From: Lacrimispora defluvii
GTDB lineage: Bacteria; Bacillota; Clostridia; Lachnospirales; Lachnospiraceae
Length of the DNA stretch: 64,000 bases
Reading direction: 5' to 3'
NCBI GenBank assembly: GCA_013036995.1
Contig: JAAOXG010000039.1
Coordinates: forward strand, 62,001 to 126,000
Part shown: one piece after another, positions 29,322-40,060 of the stretch
Layout: each line of letters begins with the position of its first letter
Numbering within the stretch: the stretch's first letter is position 1
Made by a program: the position numbers and the translations under genes
The notes under the pieces: generated by a model
What the model saw: the letters and a program-made list of their open reading frames with translations, nothing else
The model's database searches: none
Told to the model about the DNA's origin: nothing

Positions 29322-29350
29322 TTGTAAGATCCCCTATTTTCTGCTATGCT
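29322..29350 (+). promoter_or_regulatory. Promoter candidate of the membrane protein gene next to the prophage
   Basis: TTGTAA and TATGCT are separated by 17 bases, and AGGAGG follows before the ATG at 29389. If the phage junction lies upstream of this point, the host gene kept its own promoter. Confidence 0.5.
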
Positions 29351-29388
29351 AGGTAACGGAATAATTATCAGGAGGAATTTGAATTCAT

Positions 29389-30330
29389 ATGACTCAGTAT
29401 AACAATCAAACCAGGCCGGATCGCCGCAGGACAAGCTCGGGATACCGGCGTGACAACGGAAAAAGCGGTTTTCTTTCGGTCCTTCTGTTTTATGTGCTTC
29501 CTTTCATCGTAATTAACGGAATTATCTTTTTACTGGTAACCGCCCGCCCAAAGGCTGAGATTACCATTGGTGAAAGCAGCGATTTTATTTCTACCACGAT
29601 GGAATTAAAGGTGAAATCCCTTCTTCCCATAAAGACTATGGAAGTTTCCCTGGACAGTACTCCCATTGAATTAACCAAGACAGGGGGAAGTACTTATAAA
29701 ACCACGTTAAAAAATAACGGAACTCTGGAAGTAAAGCTGACTGGATTTAATAAGATGAAGTCCGTTTCTTATGAAACAGTTAATGTTCTGGACGATACTC
29801 CTCCTGCTGTGAAAGACAATGTTCTTGAAAATGGCATTCTTTCATTCCGCCTGGAAGATACCCAGTCTGGTGTGGATTATACCTCTATTACAGCCTCCGA
29901 TGAGGATAATGCGGATATTCTTCCTCTTTCTATTGACCGCAGTACCGGACTTGTGACTTTTGAGATTAAGAAAGAGAACATCACCATTACAGCCAAGGAT
30001 AAGATTGGCAATGAGCTTCATGTTACCTTTACACCTCAGGGAGAAAGTTTTGAAGATGCTGAGATGGAAAACGAAAAAGCTGCAGAAGACGGAGACACTG
30101 CCGAAACAGATAATTCCATAGAAACCGATACTGAAAAAGAAACCAAAGCGGCGAAAGATACCAAATCAGTAAGCGAAACAAAACCAACGAATGATACAAA
30201 ATCAACCACCGATACAAAATCAACTAATAATATCAAAACGACAAACAGTACCAAATCCTCGAAAGCGTCTGGTAAGAGTACAGACACTACGAAATCTGCT
30301 TCCAAGTCAAATACAGGCAAAAAGAAATAA
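29389..30330 (+). CDS. Membrane-anchored extracellular protein with Thr/Lys-rich tail
   Basis: This 313-residue protein has a basic, Arg-rich cytoplasmic start (RPDRRRTSSGYRRDNGKSG) and one transmembrane segment (FLSVLLFYVLPFIVINGIIFLLV, about 28-50). A beta-rich Ig-like region follows (about 55-225), with phrases like SLDSTPIELTKTGGSTYKTTLKNNGTLEV and DDTPPAVKDN. The last 80 residues are low-complexity Lys/Thr/Ser repeats such as DTKSTTDTKST, ending in KKK. It is probably outside the cell and near the wall. I know no function; it may contact polymers or wall teichoic acids through the basic tail. Confidence 0.7.
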   Translation: MTQYNNQTRPDRRRTSSGYRRDNGKSGFLSVLLFYVLPFIVINGIIFLLVTARPKAEITIGESSDFISTTMELKVKSLLPIKTMEVSLDSTPIELTKTGGSTYKTTLKNNGTLEVKLTGFNKMKSVSYETVNVLDDTPPAVKDNVLENGILSFRLEDTQSGVDYTSITASDEDNADILPLSIDRSTGLVTFEIKKENITITAKDKIGNELHVTFTPQGESFEDAEMENEKAAEDGDTAETDNSIETDTEKETKAAKDTKSVSETKPTNDTKSTTDTKSTNNIKTTNSTKSSKASGKSTDTTKSASKSNTGKKK

Positions 30331-30349
30331 TCTATTTGCTTATACGGCA

Positions 30350-30394
30350 AAAGCCGGATCCGTGTTACCCTGTAAAGGCACGGATCCGGCTTTA

Positions 30395-30398
<4 letters not shown>
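30350..30398. terminator. Strong bidirectional terminator
   Basis: GCCGGATCCGTG and CACGGATCCGGC form a perfect stem with AAAA and TTTATTATT flanks. It separates the rightward membrane protein gene from the convergent malQ. Confidence 0.9.
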
Positions 30399-31873
<1,475 letters not shown>

Positions 31874-32109
31874 AAACCAGTCTCCTTTATCTATACATTT
31901 TTCCTATGTTTCAATGTTCTTATGGGTTAACAATATCATAAAGCGATTGGAATGGCAACCATTGCCTCCTCAGGTTTTTTTTGTAAATAAATCATAGGAA
32001 TTTCGACCCGGAATGTTAAGAGAAAAGAAATACTAATTCTTTTAATTTCATGTAGAATAAAGATGTAACAGCAAAGCAGCAACTACTACAACATTAGGAG
32101 GATTTTATT

Positions 32110-32862
32110 ATGAGAAAAATGAATAAACCACTGGCAGCAGCTGCTGCAGCAGCCGCAGTAATCGGCTTAACAGCCTGCACCCAGACGACTGGTGCTGCCC
32201 CAGCTCCCCAGGCAGTTGTAAACGCACAGAATCAGAACAATATACAGGTACAAAGCCAGGAGGAAGTAAAGGTTGTTCCCGACAAAGCTGAAGTCAGCTT
32301 TGCAGTTTCTTCCCAGGCTGCAGATCCAAAATCGGTTCAGGATTTAAACAGCACGGATGTAGATAAAGTACTCAGCTTTTTAAAAAGCGCAGGCATTGAT
32401 GAAAAATCCATTCAGACTTCCAGCTTCGGTCTTCAGCCTGTTTACGACTGGAATAACGGACAAAAAATAACCGGATATGAGATGCGAACAGGTATTATTG
32501 TATCAGATATTCCAATGGATCAGGTGGGTACTCTCCTTTCCTCTTCCATCGAGGCGGGCATCAATACCATAGACCGCATTTCTTACCTGTCCAGCAAGTA
32601 TGATGAGTCCTACCAGGAAGCCTTAAAAAAGGCAGTTGAAACCTCGAAAGTAAAAGCCGAGGCAATGGCCGCTGCAAGCGGAAAATCTCTTGGTGAAGTC
32701 ACAAATGTACAGGAAATCAGTTCATACAACGAGAACCGCTATACCACTTATAACGCTGATTCAGCCACAGCTTCCCTTGAGGCAGGTGCCAAAGCGTTAG
32801 CTATTGAACCTGGTCAGATCAGTGTAACAGCACAGGTTACCGTAACCTACAGCATTAAATAA
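32110..32862 (+). CDS. SIMPL-domain lipoprotein
   Basis: This 250-residue protein has a lipoprotein signal with lipobox LTAC (20-23) after an Ala-rich hydrophobic stretch. The mature part is a SIMPL (DUF541) domain: EVKVVPDKAEVSFAVSSQAADPKSVQDLNS, YDWNNGQKITGYEMRTGIIVSDIPMDQVGTLLSSSIEAGINTIDRISYLSS and the C-terminal ISVTAQVTVTYSIK. Such proteins form oligomers at the cell surface with poorly known function, sometimes linked to stress. TTAGGAGGATTTTATT precedes the ATG. It is monocistronic and ends in a terminator. Confidence 0.88.
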   Translation: MRKMNKPLAAAAAAAAVIGLTACTQTTGAAPAPQAVVNAQNQNNIQVQSQEEVKVVPDKAEVSFAVSSQAADPKSVQDLNSTDVDKVLSFLKSAGIDEKSIQTSSFGLQPVYDWNNGQKITGYEMRTGIIVSDIPMDQVGTLLSSSIEAGINTIDRISYLSSKYDESYQEALKKAVETSKVKAEAMAAASGKSLGEVTNVQEISSYNENRYTTYNADSATASLEAGAKALAIEPGQISVTAQVTVTYSIK

Positions 32863-32871
32863 ATAAAAGCA

Positions 32872-32914
32872 GCAGCATGCTCAGAGAAATTCTCAGAACA
32901 TGCTGCATTCTTTT
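32872..32914 (+). terminator. Terminator between the SIMPL gene and mscS
   Basis: GCAGCATG pairs with CATGCTGC and an inner CTCAGAG-type pairing is visible, followed by ATTCTTTTT. It lies between convergent genes and probably serves the SIMPL gene. Confidence 0.8.
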
Positions 32915-33843
32915 TACCTTCCACCATCTTTAATATGAACATCCAGCTGGCTGTAAGGGATCTCGATCCCCGCCTCATCAAACTCCAGCTTAATCCGCTC
33001 TAAAATCTTCCACCTGGCTGTCCAGTAATCTTCCACTAAAGTCCAGCCTCTTCCCCCAAGTGTCACAGAATTAGTGGATAACGCATTGACGAAAATATCA
33101 ATTGGTTGGTCCTTTTTTACCTCAGGCTGACTGTCAAAAATCATTTGAAGCAGCTCCTTCGCCTTTTTTAAATCCGCTCCATAGCCAATCTCCACAAGTA
33201 TATCAAGTCTGCGTTTATCCATGGCTGTTACATTGGTAAGCGGATGGTTGGAAAGCGTCCCGTTTGGTATCACAACCTGCTTATTATCTGCTGTAGTAAG
33301 AACAGTATAGACCAGACCAATGGTACGGACAGTTCCTTCTCCTGATTCTGATACAATATAATCACCGACCCGGAACGGCTTCATAAGAAGGATTAAAACC
33401 CCTCCCGCAAAATTTGCAAGGCTTCCCTGGACAGCAAGGCCGATGGCAATACTGGCAGAACCAAGAAGTGCCACGATAGATGCGGAATTCACTCCCACCT
33501 GTCCTGCGATGATAAATGCCAGAAGGCAGTACATAACTGCATTTAATACAGAGAGAAGAAATTTTCTTACGCTGACCTCCATATCCACTCTTTTAAATGA
33601 GCGGTTCAGCATGCCATGCAAAATTTTAATCACTCTTGAACCAATAAAAAAAATTAAGATTGCAAATAAAATACTGATTCCAAATGAAATGATGGAAGGC
33701 ATCCAGCCTTTTATTGTTTCCAGCATAACATTGGGTTTTAATTGTTCCAGGTTTTCCTGTACTTCCTGCAGTGCTGCAATGGTTTCCTGGGGCGCTGCAG
33801 TGGTTTCCTGTGACGCTGCAGCAGCAATCAAATGTGCGATCAT
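32914..33843 (-). CDS. mscS: Small-conductance mechanosensitive channel (MscS family)
   Basis: This 309-residue membrane protein releases solutes on hypo-osmotic shock. The MscS core is clear: transmembrane helices at about 50-75 and 95-115. The pore helix SIVALLGSASIAIGLAVQGSLANFAGGVLILLMKPFRVGDYI comes next, then the beta domain SGEGTVRTIGLVYTVLTTADNKQVVIPNGTLSN and a C-terminal alpha/beta vestibule. An N-terminal Gln/Thr/Ala repeat (QETTAAPQETIAALQ) precedes the first helix and is unusual. The start codon overlaps the glgB stop (ATGA), so translation is coupled to glgB. Confidence 0.93.
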   Translation of the reverse strand: MIAHLIAAAASQETTAAPQETIAALQEVQENLEQLKPNVMLETIKGWMPSIISFGISILFAILIFFIGSRVIKILHGMLNRSFKRVDMEVSVRKFLLSVLNAVMYCLLAFIIAGQVGVNSASIVALLGSASIAIGLAVQGSLANFAGGVLILLMKPFRVGDYIVSESGEGTVRTIGLVYTVLTTADNKQVVIPNGTLSNHPLTNVTAMDKRRLDILVEIGYGADLKKAKELLQMIFDSQPEVKKDQPIDIFVNALSTNSVTLGGRGWTLVEDYWTARWKILERIKLEFDEAGIEIPYSQLDVHIKDGGR

Positions 33844-36143
33844 ATCAGATTCTCCTGTTTCACTTTCTTATCCTTTTTAATTACAACACTTTTTGTGCTC
33901 TTCACTTTTACAGGCGTGCAGGAGAAGATGGCTACACTGAGAGGAGCCACAGTAATTTCAATGGAATTTTCCCGCTCGTCTGCTTCTTTCTTTTTCGATA
34001 TCTTTACTCTCTTATTCTGGTATCCTTCTCCACCGAATGTCTGGTCACTGCTGTTAATCAGTTCCTTATATTTTCCTTCAAAGGGAACACCTATGCAGTA
34101 TTTTTCATGAAGCACGGTGTCAAAGTTGCAGACAAAAAGAAGGGTTTCTTCTTTCTTTTTCGTTTTTCTTAAGAATACAATGATACTTTCTCCGGATTTT
34201 GTACATTCCACCCATTCAAAACCTTCCGGATCGTAATCAAGGGCATACAAAGCCGGCTGGCTTAAATAGAGGTGATTCAGGGCTTTTACATACTCCCTCA
34301 ACTGGTTGTGCAGCGTTTCTTCTAAAAGTTCCCAGTCCAGGCTTCTGTTTTCATCCCATTCCCGGATCTGTCCAAATTCCTGACCCATAAACAAAAGCTT
34401 TTTCCCTGGATGCCCTGCCATAAATCCATAAGCCGCCCTTAGGTTAGCTGCCTTCTTCTCCAAGGTATCACCCGGCATCTTTCCGATCATAGATCCCTTT
34501 AAATGAACTACCTCGTCATGGGAGAAAACCAGTATAAAATCTTCGCTGTAGGCATACAGCAGGCTAAAGGTCAGTTCACCATAATGGTGCTTTCTGAAAT
34601 AAGGGTCGCACTGCATATAGCCGGTAAAGTCATTCATCCAGCCCATATTCCATTTAAAATCAAATCCCAGCCCTTCCTCTTTTACATCTCCGGTAACTCT
34701 GGGCCAGGCTGTGGACTCCTCAGCGATCAAAACAGCACCATCCTTACGGTTCTTAAAAATGGAGTTTAAGTGCTTTAAAAATTCCACTGCTTCCAGATTC
34801 TCATTTCCACCGTAAAGATTGGGGATCCATTCTCCCGGTTCCTTCCCGTAATCCAGATATAACATGGAAGCCACTGCATCCATGCGAATTCCATCTGCAT
34901 GATATTTTTCCACCCAGTACAGAGCATTGGCAATTAAAAAATTGGTCACCTGTGGACGTCCATAATTATAGATCAGAGTTCCCCAGTGAGGGTGTGCTCC
35001 CTGCCTGGGATCTTTATGCTCATAAACGCAGGTACCGTCAAAACAGGCTAGTCCAAAGCTGTCCTTGGGAAAATGAGCCGGAACCCAGTCTAGAATCACA
35101 CCAATTCCCTCCCGGTGCAAAAGCTCTACCAAATATTTAAAATCATCGGGCGTTCCAAAACGGCTGGTAGGTGCGTAATAGCCTGTTACCTGGTACCCCC
35201 AGGAAGCATCCAGGGGATGTTCCATTACAGGAAGCAGTTCTACATGAGTATAGCCCATTTCTTTCACGTATGATACCAGCTTCTTACCAATCTCCCGGTA
35301 ATTGAGAAATTCCGAGCCATTTACGGGCTCTCCGTCACTGTTATATTCTGCTTCCTTGCGAAGCCATGACCCAAGATGTACCTCATAGATAGAAAGCGGC
35401 TCTCTGGAAAGTTTCCAAGATGCTCTTTTCTTCAGCCACCCCTCATCATTCCAGGAGTAACTTTCCATATCCCATATAACAGAAGCATTGTCGGGACGCA
35501 GTTCACAATAGCTTGCATAAGGGTCGCTTTTCAGCTGAATCCCTCCATCCATAGCCTTAATCTCATATTTATAAATCATCCCCACATGTAAACCTGGAAT
35601 AAATAATTCAAAAATTCCGGAATCACCAAGCTTTCGCATGGGATGCCGCCTGCCGTCCCATAGGTTAAAATCACCCACAACGCTGACTCTCATGGCACAA
35701 GGTGCCCAGACAGAAAAATAAACGCCTTTCGTGTCTTTCATTGTCATTGGGTGCGCTCCCATTTTATCGAAAATGCTGTAATGAATTCCGGAACTGAACT
35801 TTTTTATGTCTGTTTCCGTATAGTAAGGCTCAAAACTGTAAGGATCAAAAAGTTCCTCAGTGGTATGGTTGTCATATGTAACCTGATAGAGATACTGAAA
35901 TTTCGTCTTTCCAGGTAATAGCACCGCAAAATATCCAGCATCATCTACCCGCTCCATGGGATGGAGCATGCCGTCCTTAATTCCTTTTACCGATATAGTT
36001 ACAGCCGTAGGAATAAAGGCCTGAATCAAAAGTCCTGCACCTGTCACATGAGGTCCTAATAACCGGTGAGGATCTGCGGCTTCCGAATAAACGATTTCCT
36101 CAATACCCGCCCAATCCATTAAATCATATAAAGTTTTATCCAT
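33840..36143 (-). CDS. glgB: 1,4-alpha-glucan branching enzyme
   Basis: This 767-residue GH13 enzyme forms alpha-1,6 branches in glycogen. It has an N1 domain, a CBM48 domain (GVYFSVWAPCAMRVSVVGDFNLWDGRRHPMRKL) and the catalytic barrel. Conserved regions are DWVPAHFP, DGIRMDAVASMLY (nucleophile Asp), AEESTAWP (acid Glu) and FSHDEVVH. The C-terminal beta domain is followed by an extra Lys-rich tail of about 30 residues (KVKSTKSVVIKKDKKVKQ), which is unusual. No glgA or glgC lies nearby. The stop overlaps the mscS start. Confidence 0.95.
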   Translation of the reverse strand: MDKTLYDLMDWAGIEEIVYSEAADPHRLLGPHVTGAGLLIQAFIPTAVTISVKGIKDGMLHPMERVDDAGYFAVLLPGKTKFQYLYQVTYDNHTTEELFDPYSFEPYYTETDIKKFSSGIHYSIFDKMGAHPMTMKDTKGVYFSVWAPCAMRVSVVGDFNLWDGRRHPMRKLGDSGIFELFIPGLHVGMIYKYEIKAMDGGIQLKSDPYASYCELRPDNASVIWDMESYSWNDEGWLKKRASWKLSREPLSIYEVHLGSWLRKEAEYNSDGEPVNGSEFLNYREIGKKLVSYVKEMGYTHVELLPVMEHPLDASWGYQVTGYYAPTSRFGTPDDFKYLVELLHREGIGVILDWVPAHFPKDSFGLACFDGTCVYEHKDPRQGAHPHWGTLIYNYGRPQVTNFLIANALYWVEKYHADGIRMDAVASMLYLDYGKEPGEWIPNLYGGNENLEAVEFLKHLNSIFKNRKDGAVLIAEESTAWPRVTGDVKEEGLGFDFKWNMGWMNDFTGYMQCDPYFRKHHYGELTFSLLYAYSEDFILVFSHDEVVHLKGSMIGKMPGDTLEKKAANLRAAYGFMAGHPGKKLLFMGQEFGQIREWDENRSLDWELLEETLHNQLREYVKALNHLYLSQPALYALDYDPEGFEWVECTKSGESIIVFLRKTKKKEETLLFVCNFDTVLHEKYCIGVPFEGKYKELINSSDQTFGGEGYQNKRVKISKKKEADERENSIEITVAPLSVAIFSCTPVKVKSTKSVVIKKDKKVKQENLI

Positions 36144-36227
36144 ATCTGACTCCTCCCGCTTCTTTGATTCTGTACCGTAATTTTATCAAAGCAGAGAGTA
36201 TTTTTCAATAGATACAGGTGGCTTTCC

Positions 36228-37277
36228 TTACCTTGTTCTTGCGTAAGCAAGCATCAGATCCACCATTCTTCCATAACTTTTTACTCCGTCTGACTGGCTG
36301 TTCATTTTTAAATAAGTATTATTCATTTTATTGGAAACCTCTGCCGCTTTGCCTTCATACCGTCCCCAGAATTCGTTATTATCTCTTAAATCATCCCATG
36401 CTTTCTGATCGAGAAGATGACAGATCTCCCTGTAAGAAAACAGATCTGTTTTAGATAATGCGTTGGTGGCATAGACCCAGCCAGTTAAATATCCGCTGTA
36501 GCGGAAAGCCTCATTATCCGAACCTATGCAGGCTAAATATCCGATAAAGTTTGCTTCGTCTTCTCTCATAAATCCTCTTAAATGAGACAGCTCATGACAG
36601 ACCGTATGGGGAATATTATAATCGGGCATGGATCGGTTGTAAGTTGCTTCCACTGTAAAAGGCGAGTACTGACCGCATAACTGCTGAACAGAAAAATACT
36701 GTGACAAAATAAGAGGCTTTGGCTGTGGATAATATCCGGATAATTCCGGGTAGGTCTCTCCCAGCTTCCTCATGGCCTTTACGCTTTCTTTTTTCACAAC
36801 AGCCGTATCCACCTGCTCGTTAATTCCTTCTTCACACATTCCGTTGACAATCTCTGTCAGAGAAAGGCAGAGATTTTTCAGTTCTTCTTCTGAGGACTTT
36901 TTCATCTCCAGCCCCGAAGTTTTAGAAAACGGAGTTCTGTAATAATTAATCCCGCAGTGGAAGGTAAATAGAAAAAACAGACACGCAATCAAAAACAGGA
37001 TCCGGATCAGAAGGCGCTTTCCTTCTCTGAAGTGCCGGATTCCATATACAAGGCAATACAGGATCAGTGCATAAGATAATAGTTCAACCACTGCAAAAGG
37101 AAATAAGCCGGATAATCTGCCTATACTTCCTACCATAACCGGATAAATCAGCTTCGCATACCAGTCCCCGATTCCAGATACTGTTCTGGCCAGAATCTGG
37201 AATGCGAACGACGATATAAGTAAGACTGCCGAACTGATAATCAATTTTTTGTCTGTGCTTTTTCCTCTTTTTTCCAT
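36228..37277 (-). CDS. DUF3810-family membrane metallopeptidase-like protein
   Basis: This 349-residue protein has three N-terminal hydrophobic segments (about 12-28, 45-78, 88-108). A soluble part carries HTVCHELSHLRGFMREDEANFIGYLAC, an HExxH zinc motif (HELSH) followed by an E(D)EA helix, as in gluzincin-like peptidases. This layout is that of DUF3810 proteins of Firmicutes and Bacteroidetes. Substrate and role are unknown. It is monocistronic, between glgB and a divergent signal peptidase gene. Confidence 0.82.
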   Translation of the reverse strand: MEKRGKSTDKKLIISSAVLLISSFAFQILARTVSGIGDWYAKLIYPVMVGSIGRLSGLFPFAVVELLSYALILYCLVYGIRHFREGKRLLIRILFLIACLFFLFTFHCGINYYRTPFSKTSGLEMKKSSEEELKNLCLSLTEIVNGMCEEGINEQVDTAVVKKESVKAMRKLGETYPELSGYYPQPKPLILSQYFSVQQLCGQYSPFTVEATYNRSMPDYNIPHTVCHELSHLRGFMREDEANFIGYLACIGSDNEAFRYSGYLTGWVYATNALSKTDLFSYREICHLLDQKAWDDLRDNNEFWGRYEGKAAEVSNKMNNTYLKMNSQSDGVKSYGRMVDLMLAYARTR

Positions 37278-37453
37278 ATCCAGCTTCCCCCAGATGTGAG
37301 TGTTTTTATGAAATAAACTTTACCACAAGATTATGGACATTTCATGAATGATTGTGAATATTTTCTTACCATTTTGTGAAACCCCTTGCACAATTTTCCA
37401 AACTCATTTAAACTTTGATACAGAACTATGAAGAAAGCAAAGAAGAGAACATT

Positions 37454-38014
37454 ATGAAAAGAGAAGAAAACATGCCACAGGAACCATTTAACTGGAAAGA
37501 AGAGATTATCAGCTGGATTAAAATAATTATTACAGCTGCCGTTATTGCATTTTTGCTGAACAATTTTATTATTGCAAACAGCAGGGTTCCAAGCGGTTCT
37601 ATGGAAAAGACCATTATGACCGGCGACCGGGTTATTGGCTCCAGACTTTCCTATTACTTTGAAGAGCCGGAACGGGGCGACATTGTCATCTTCCATTTTC
37701 CTGACGATCCTACTGGGAAGACTTATTATGTAAAGCGTGTCATCGGTCTCCCGGGCGACATCATTGATATCCGGGACGGAAAAGTCTATATTAATAATTC
37801 CGATACTCCGCTTGATGAACCATATCTGCCCGAGCCCATGGAGCCTGAACCAGCCGCTCATTATGAGGTGCCTGACGATTCTTACTTCATGCTGGGTGAC
37901 AACCGGAATTATTCGGCTGATGCCAGAAGGTGGAAAAATAAGTACGTAAAAAAGAAAAAGATTATTGCCAAAGTATTGTTCCGCTATTTCCCATCAATCA
38001 AACAGCTTCAGTAA
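37454..38014 (+). CDS. lepB: Signal peptidase I
   Basis: This 186-residue membrane protease removes signal peptides of secreted proteins. One N-terminal transmembrane segment (about 20-40) is followed by box B SRVPSGSMEKTI with catalytic Ser49. Box D is YYVKRVIGLPGD with the general-base Lys94, and box E is GDNRNYSADARRW (SRW replaced by ARRW). Size and single anchor are typical of Gram-positive type I enzymes. ATG 37454 is preferred; the ORF extends 13 codons upstream. A terminator follows. Confidence 0.95.
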   Translation: MKREENMPQEPFNWKEEIISWIKIIITAAVIAFLLNNFIIANSRVPSGSMEKTIMTGDRVIGSRLSYYFEEPERGDIVIFHFPDDPTGKTYYVKRVIGLPGDIIDIRDGKVYINNSDTPLDEPYLPEPMEPEPAAHYEVPDDSYFMLGDNRNYSADARRWKNKYVKKKKIIAKVLFRYFPSIKQLQ

Positions 38015-38015
38015 A

Positions 38016-38076
38016 AAACGGGCGGAAGGAATCCAGGAATTATTTCCTGCTTTCCTTCCACCCGTTTTCTTATTCC
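38016..38076. terminator. Terminator between lepB and the dehydratase gene
   Basis: ACGGG, GGAAGGAA, CAGGAA and their complements form a long stem with A-rich and TTTTC flanks. It can serve both convergent genes. Confidence 0.85.
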
Positions 38077-39791
38077 ATATATCCGCCTTTCATGGGGGAT
38101 ACTGCATGCTGGGAAAAGATTTTAAGAACACCGGATTTTATTCTGTCTTCTCTTGGCTTCCAGACTTTCCTCCGTTCTTCTAAAATCCGGTCTATCTCCT
38201 CCCCACTCATCGCCTTCCCTTTTATTCCCGTAATCCGAAGACTTCTCCCCGGTATATCAATCTCAATCAGATCATCTTCTTCAATTAATGCAATAGGCCC
38301 TCCATTGGCGGCTTCCGGTGAAATATGTCCGATGGCAGGACCTTTTGTGGCACCGGAGAATCTGCCGTCTGTTAAAAGTGCAATGGATTTTGATAAAACA
38401 GGATCAGAGGAAATGGCTTCGGTGGTATAAAACATCTCCGGCATTCCGCTTCCTTTTGGACCCTCATAACGGATTATTACTGCCTGACCAGGCTTAATCT
38501 TTCCCTGAAGCACTGCCTCCATGGCCTCCTCTTCGCTGTCAAACGGTTTTGCCGTTAATACTGCCTGATGCATCTCTTTCGCTACTGCACTGTGTTTGAC
38601 TACTGCCCCGTCAGGCGCTAAATTGCCTTTTAAAATGGCAACAGTCCCGTTTTTGCCAATGGGATTATCAAAAGAACGGATTACATCCGTCCGCTTAATT
38701 CCTATTTTTTTCAAATAATCGTCGCATGTCTCATAAAAATTATTCTTCTTTAAATCCTCCAGGTTCTGCCCTAAAGCCTTTCCAGTCACTGTCATGCATT
38801 CTAAGTGAAGCATGGATTTTATCTCCTCCATGATTCTTGGTACACCTCCTGCATAGTAGAAGTACTGAGCTGGCCATTTTCCTGCTGGGCGGATATCAAG
38901 AAGGTAATGGGCGTTTTTATGAATCCGGTCAAAGGTATGGGCATCAATGGTGAGCCCCAGTTCATGGGCAATGGCAGGAATGTGAAGCAGTGAATTGGTA
39001 GAACCGGATATGGCAGCATGGACCATAATCGCATTCTCAAACGACTCCATGGTTATCATTTCCCTGGGAGTTAAGCCGTTCCTTGCAAGCCATACTGCCT
39101 GAATGCCTGCTTCTTTCGCCTTAATTTTCAATTCCTTTGAGGTGGCAGGCATAAGTGCCGTTCCTGGCAGCATGAGCCCCAGGGCTTCTGCCATGATCTG
39201 CATAGTGGAAGCTGTTCCCATAAAGGAGCAGGCTCCGCAGGAGGGACAGGCATGGTGCTTATACCAGGTAAGTTTCTCCTCAGAGATTTCTCCTCTTTTA
39301 CACATGGCACTGTACATGCCAATCTGTTCCAGAGTTAAAAGGTCCGGACCAGCATCCATGACACCTCCCGTTATAACGATGGATGGAATGTTAATTCTGC
39401 CAATTCCCATGAGATGGGCTGGTACTGCCTTATCGCAGCTTGCCACAAACACCCCGGCATCATAAGGAGTTGCGTTATTATGTATTTCAATCATGTTACA
39501 GATCATATCTCTGGACACCAGAGAATAATTACCTCCGTCATGTCCCTGACTCATGCCGTCACACGTATCTGTGGCAAAATAACGTGCGCCTCTGCCGCCA
39601 GACTCATTGATTCCGTTTGCTGCCTGATCCACCAGTTCCAGAAGATGGGCACTTCCCGGATGACTTTCTCCAAAGGTACTTTCAATTATAATCTGTGGCT
39701 TCTCCAAATCATCCACGGACCAGCCCATTCCCATTTTTAACGGATCCATTTCAGGAGCAATCTTTCTTACCTGCTGACTTCTTAATTCCAT
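38070..39791 (-). CDS. IlvD/Edd-family dehydratase, probably for sugar acids
   Basis: This 573-residue enzyme carries the Fe-S ligands of dihydroxy-acid/sugar-acid dehydratases: DTCDGMSQGHDGG, ASCDKAVP and CPSCGACSFMGTASTM. Also seen are the substrate Ser region AAISGSTNSLLHIPAIAHELG and RFSGATKGPAIGHISPEA. The N-terminal MDPLKMGMGWSVDDLEKPQIIIESTFGESHPGSAHL segment resembles the sugar-acid branch more than biosynthetic IlvD. The gene stands apart from branched-chain amino acid genes and has candidate operators upstream. A role in aldonate or hexonate use is inferred; true IlvD is the alternative. Confidence 0.82.
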   Translation of the reverse strand: MELRSQQVRKIAPEMDPLKMGMGWSVDDLEKPQIIIESTFGESHPGSAHLLELVDQAANGINESGGRGARYFATDTCDGMSQGHDGGNYSLVSRDMICNMIEIHNNATPYDAGVFVASCDKAVPAHLMGIGRINIPSIVITGGVMDAGPDLLTLEQIGMYSAMCKRGEISEEKLTWYKHHACPSCGACSFMGTASTMQIMAEALGLMLPGTALMPATSKELKIKAKEAGIQAVWLARNGLTPREMITMESFENAIMVHAAISGSTNSLLHIPAIAHELGLTIDAHTFDRIHKNAHYLLDIRPAGKWPAQYFYYAGGVPRIMEEIKSMLHLECMTVTGKALGQNLEDLKKNNFYETCDDYLKKIGIKRTDVIRSFDNPIGKNGTVAILKGNLAPDGAVVKHSAVAKEMHQAVLTAKPFDSEEEAMEAVLQGKIKPGQAVIIRYEGPKGSGMPEMFYTTEAISSDPVLSKSIALLTDGRFSGATKGPAIGHISPEAANGGPIALIEEDDLIEIDIPGRSLRITGIKGKAMSGEEIDRILEERRKVWKPREDRIKSGVLKIFSQHAVSPMKGGYME

Positions 39792-39817
39792 CTTATTTAT
39801 TCCCCTTTTCGCTCATT

Positions 39818-39970
39818 ATACGTATGATGTATTTTAATATTAAATTATCATTATACTATTAAAAAGTCAATATATGAATTATTTTAAGCATTTGTTCTTA
39901 CTTTTTTAATTTTTTAGCCAAAAATACATACGATGTATTTTTAAACTTTTAAATGACTGATGTATCATAA
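39818..39970 (-). promoter_or_regulatory. Dehydratase promoter region with repeated ATACATC half-sites
   Basis: On the minus strand TTGACT (39870-39865) and TAATTT (39847-39842) are spaced by 17 bases. GATGTAT or its complement occurs three times: at about 39825-39831, inside the perfect dyad AATACAT-ACG-ATGTATT (about 39924-39940), and at about 39959-39965. AAAATACAT is shared by the first two sites. They look like operators for a regulator such as the FadR-type protein encoded at 41824. Confidence 0.6.
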
Positions 39971-40060
39971 TTAAACCACTTTTGGGGAATGTTCTATACT
40001 TTACTATAATTTTTTGTTACTATGAAAGGAAATATATGGGAATGAAAAGGGGATATCTGT

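Noticed and set aside
29271-29388. Prophage attachment site (attR)
   Set aside because: It should lie here, but the other prophage end is outside the window, so no repeat can be matched and no boundary is claimed.
30036-30350. Leftward ORF opposite the Lys/Thr-rich tail
   Set aside because: It is a hydrophobic Val/Phe-rich mirror of a low-complexity repeat and has no ribosome site.
37331-37861. Leftward 176-codon ORF opposite lepB
   Set aside because: It lies antisense to a well-conserved signal peptidase gene and shows no family resemblance.
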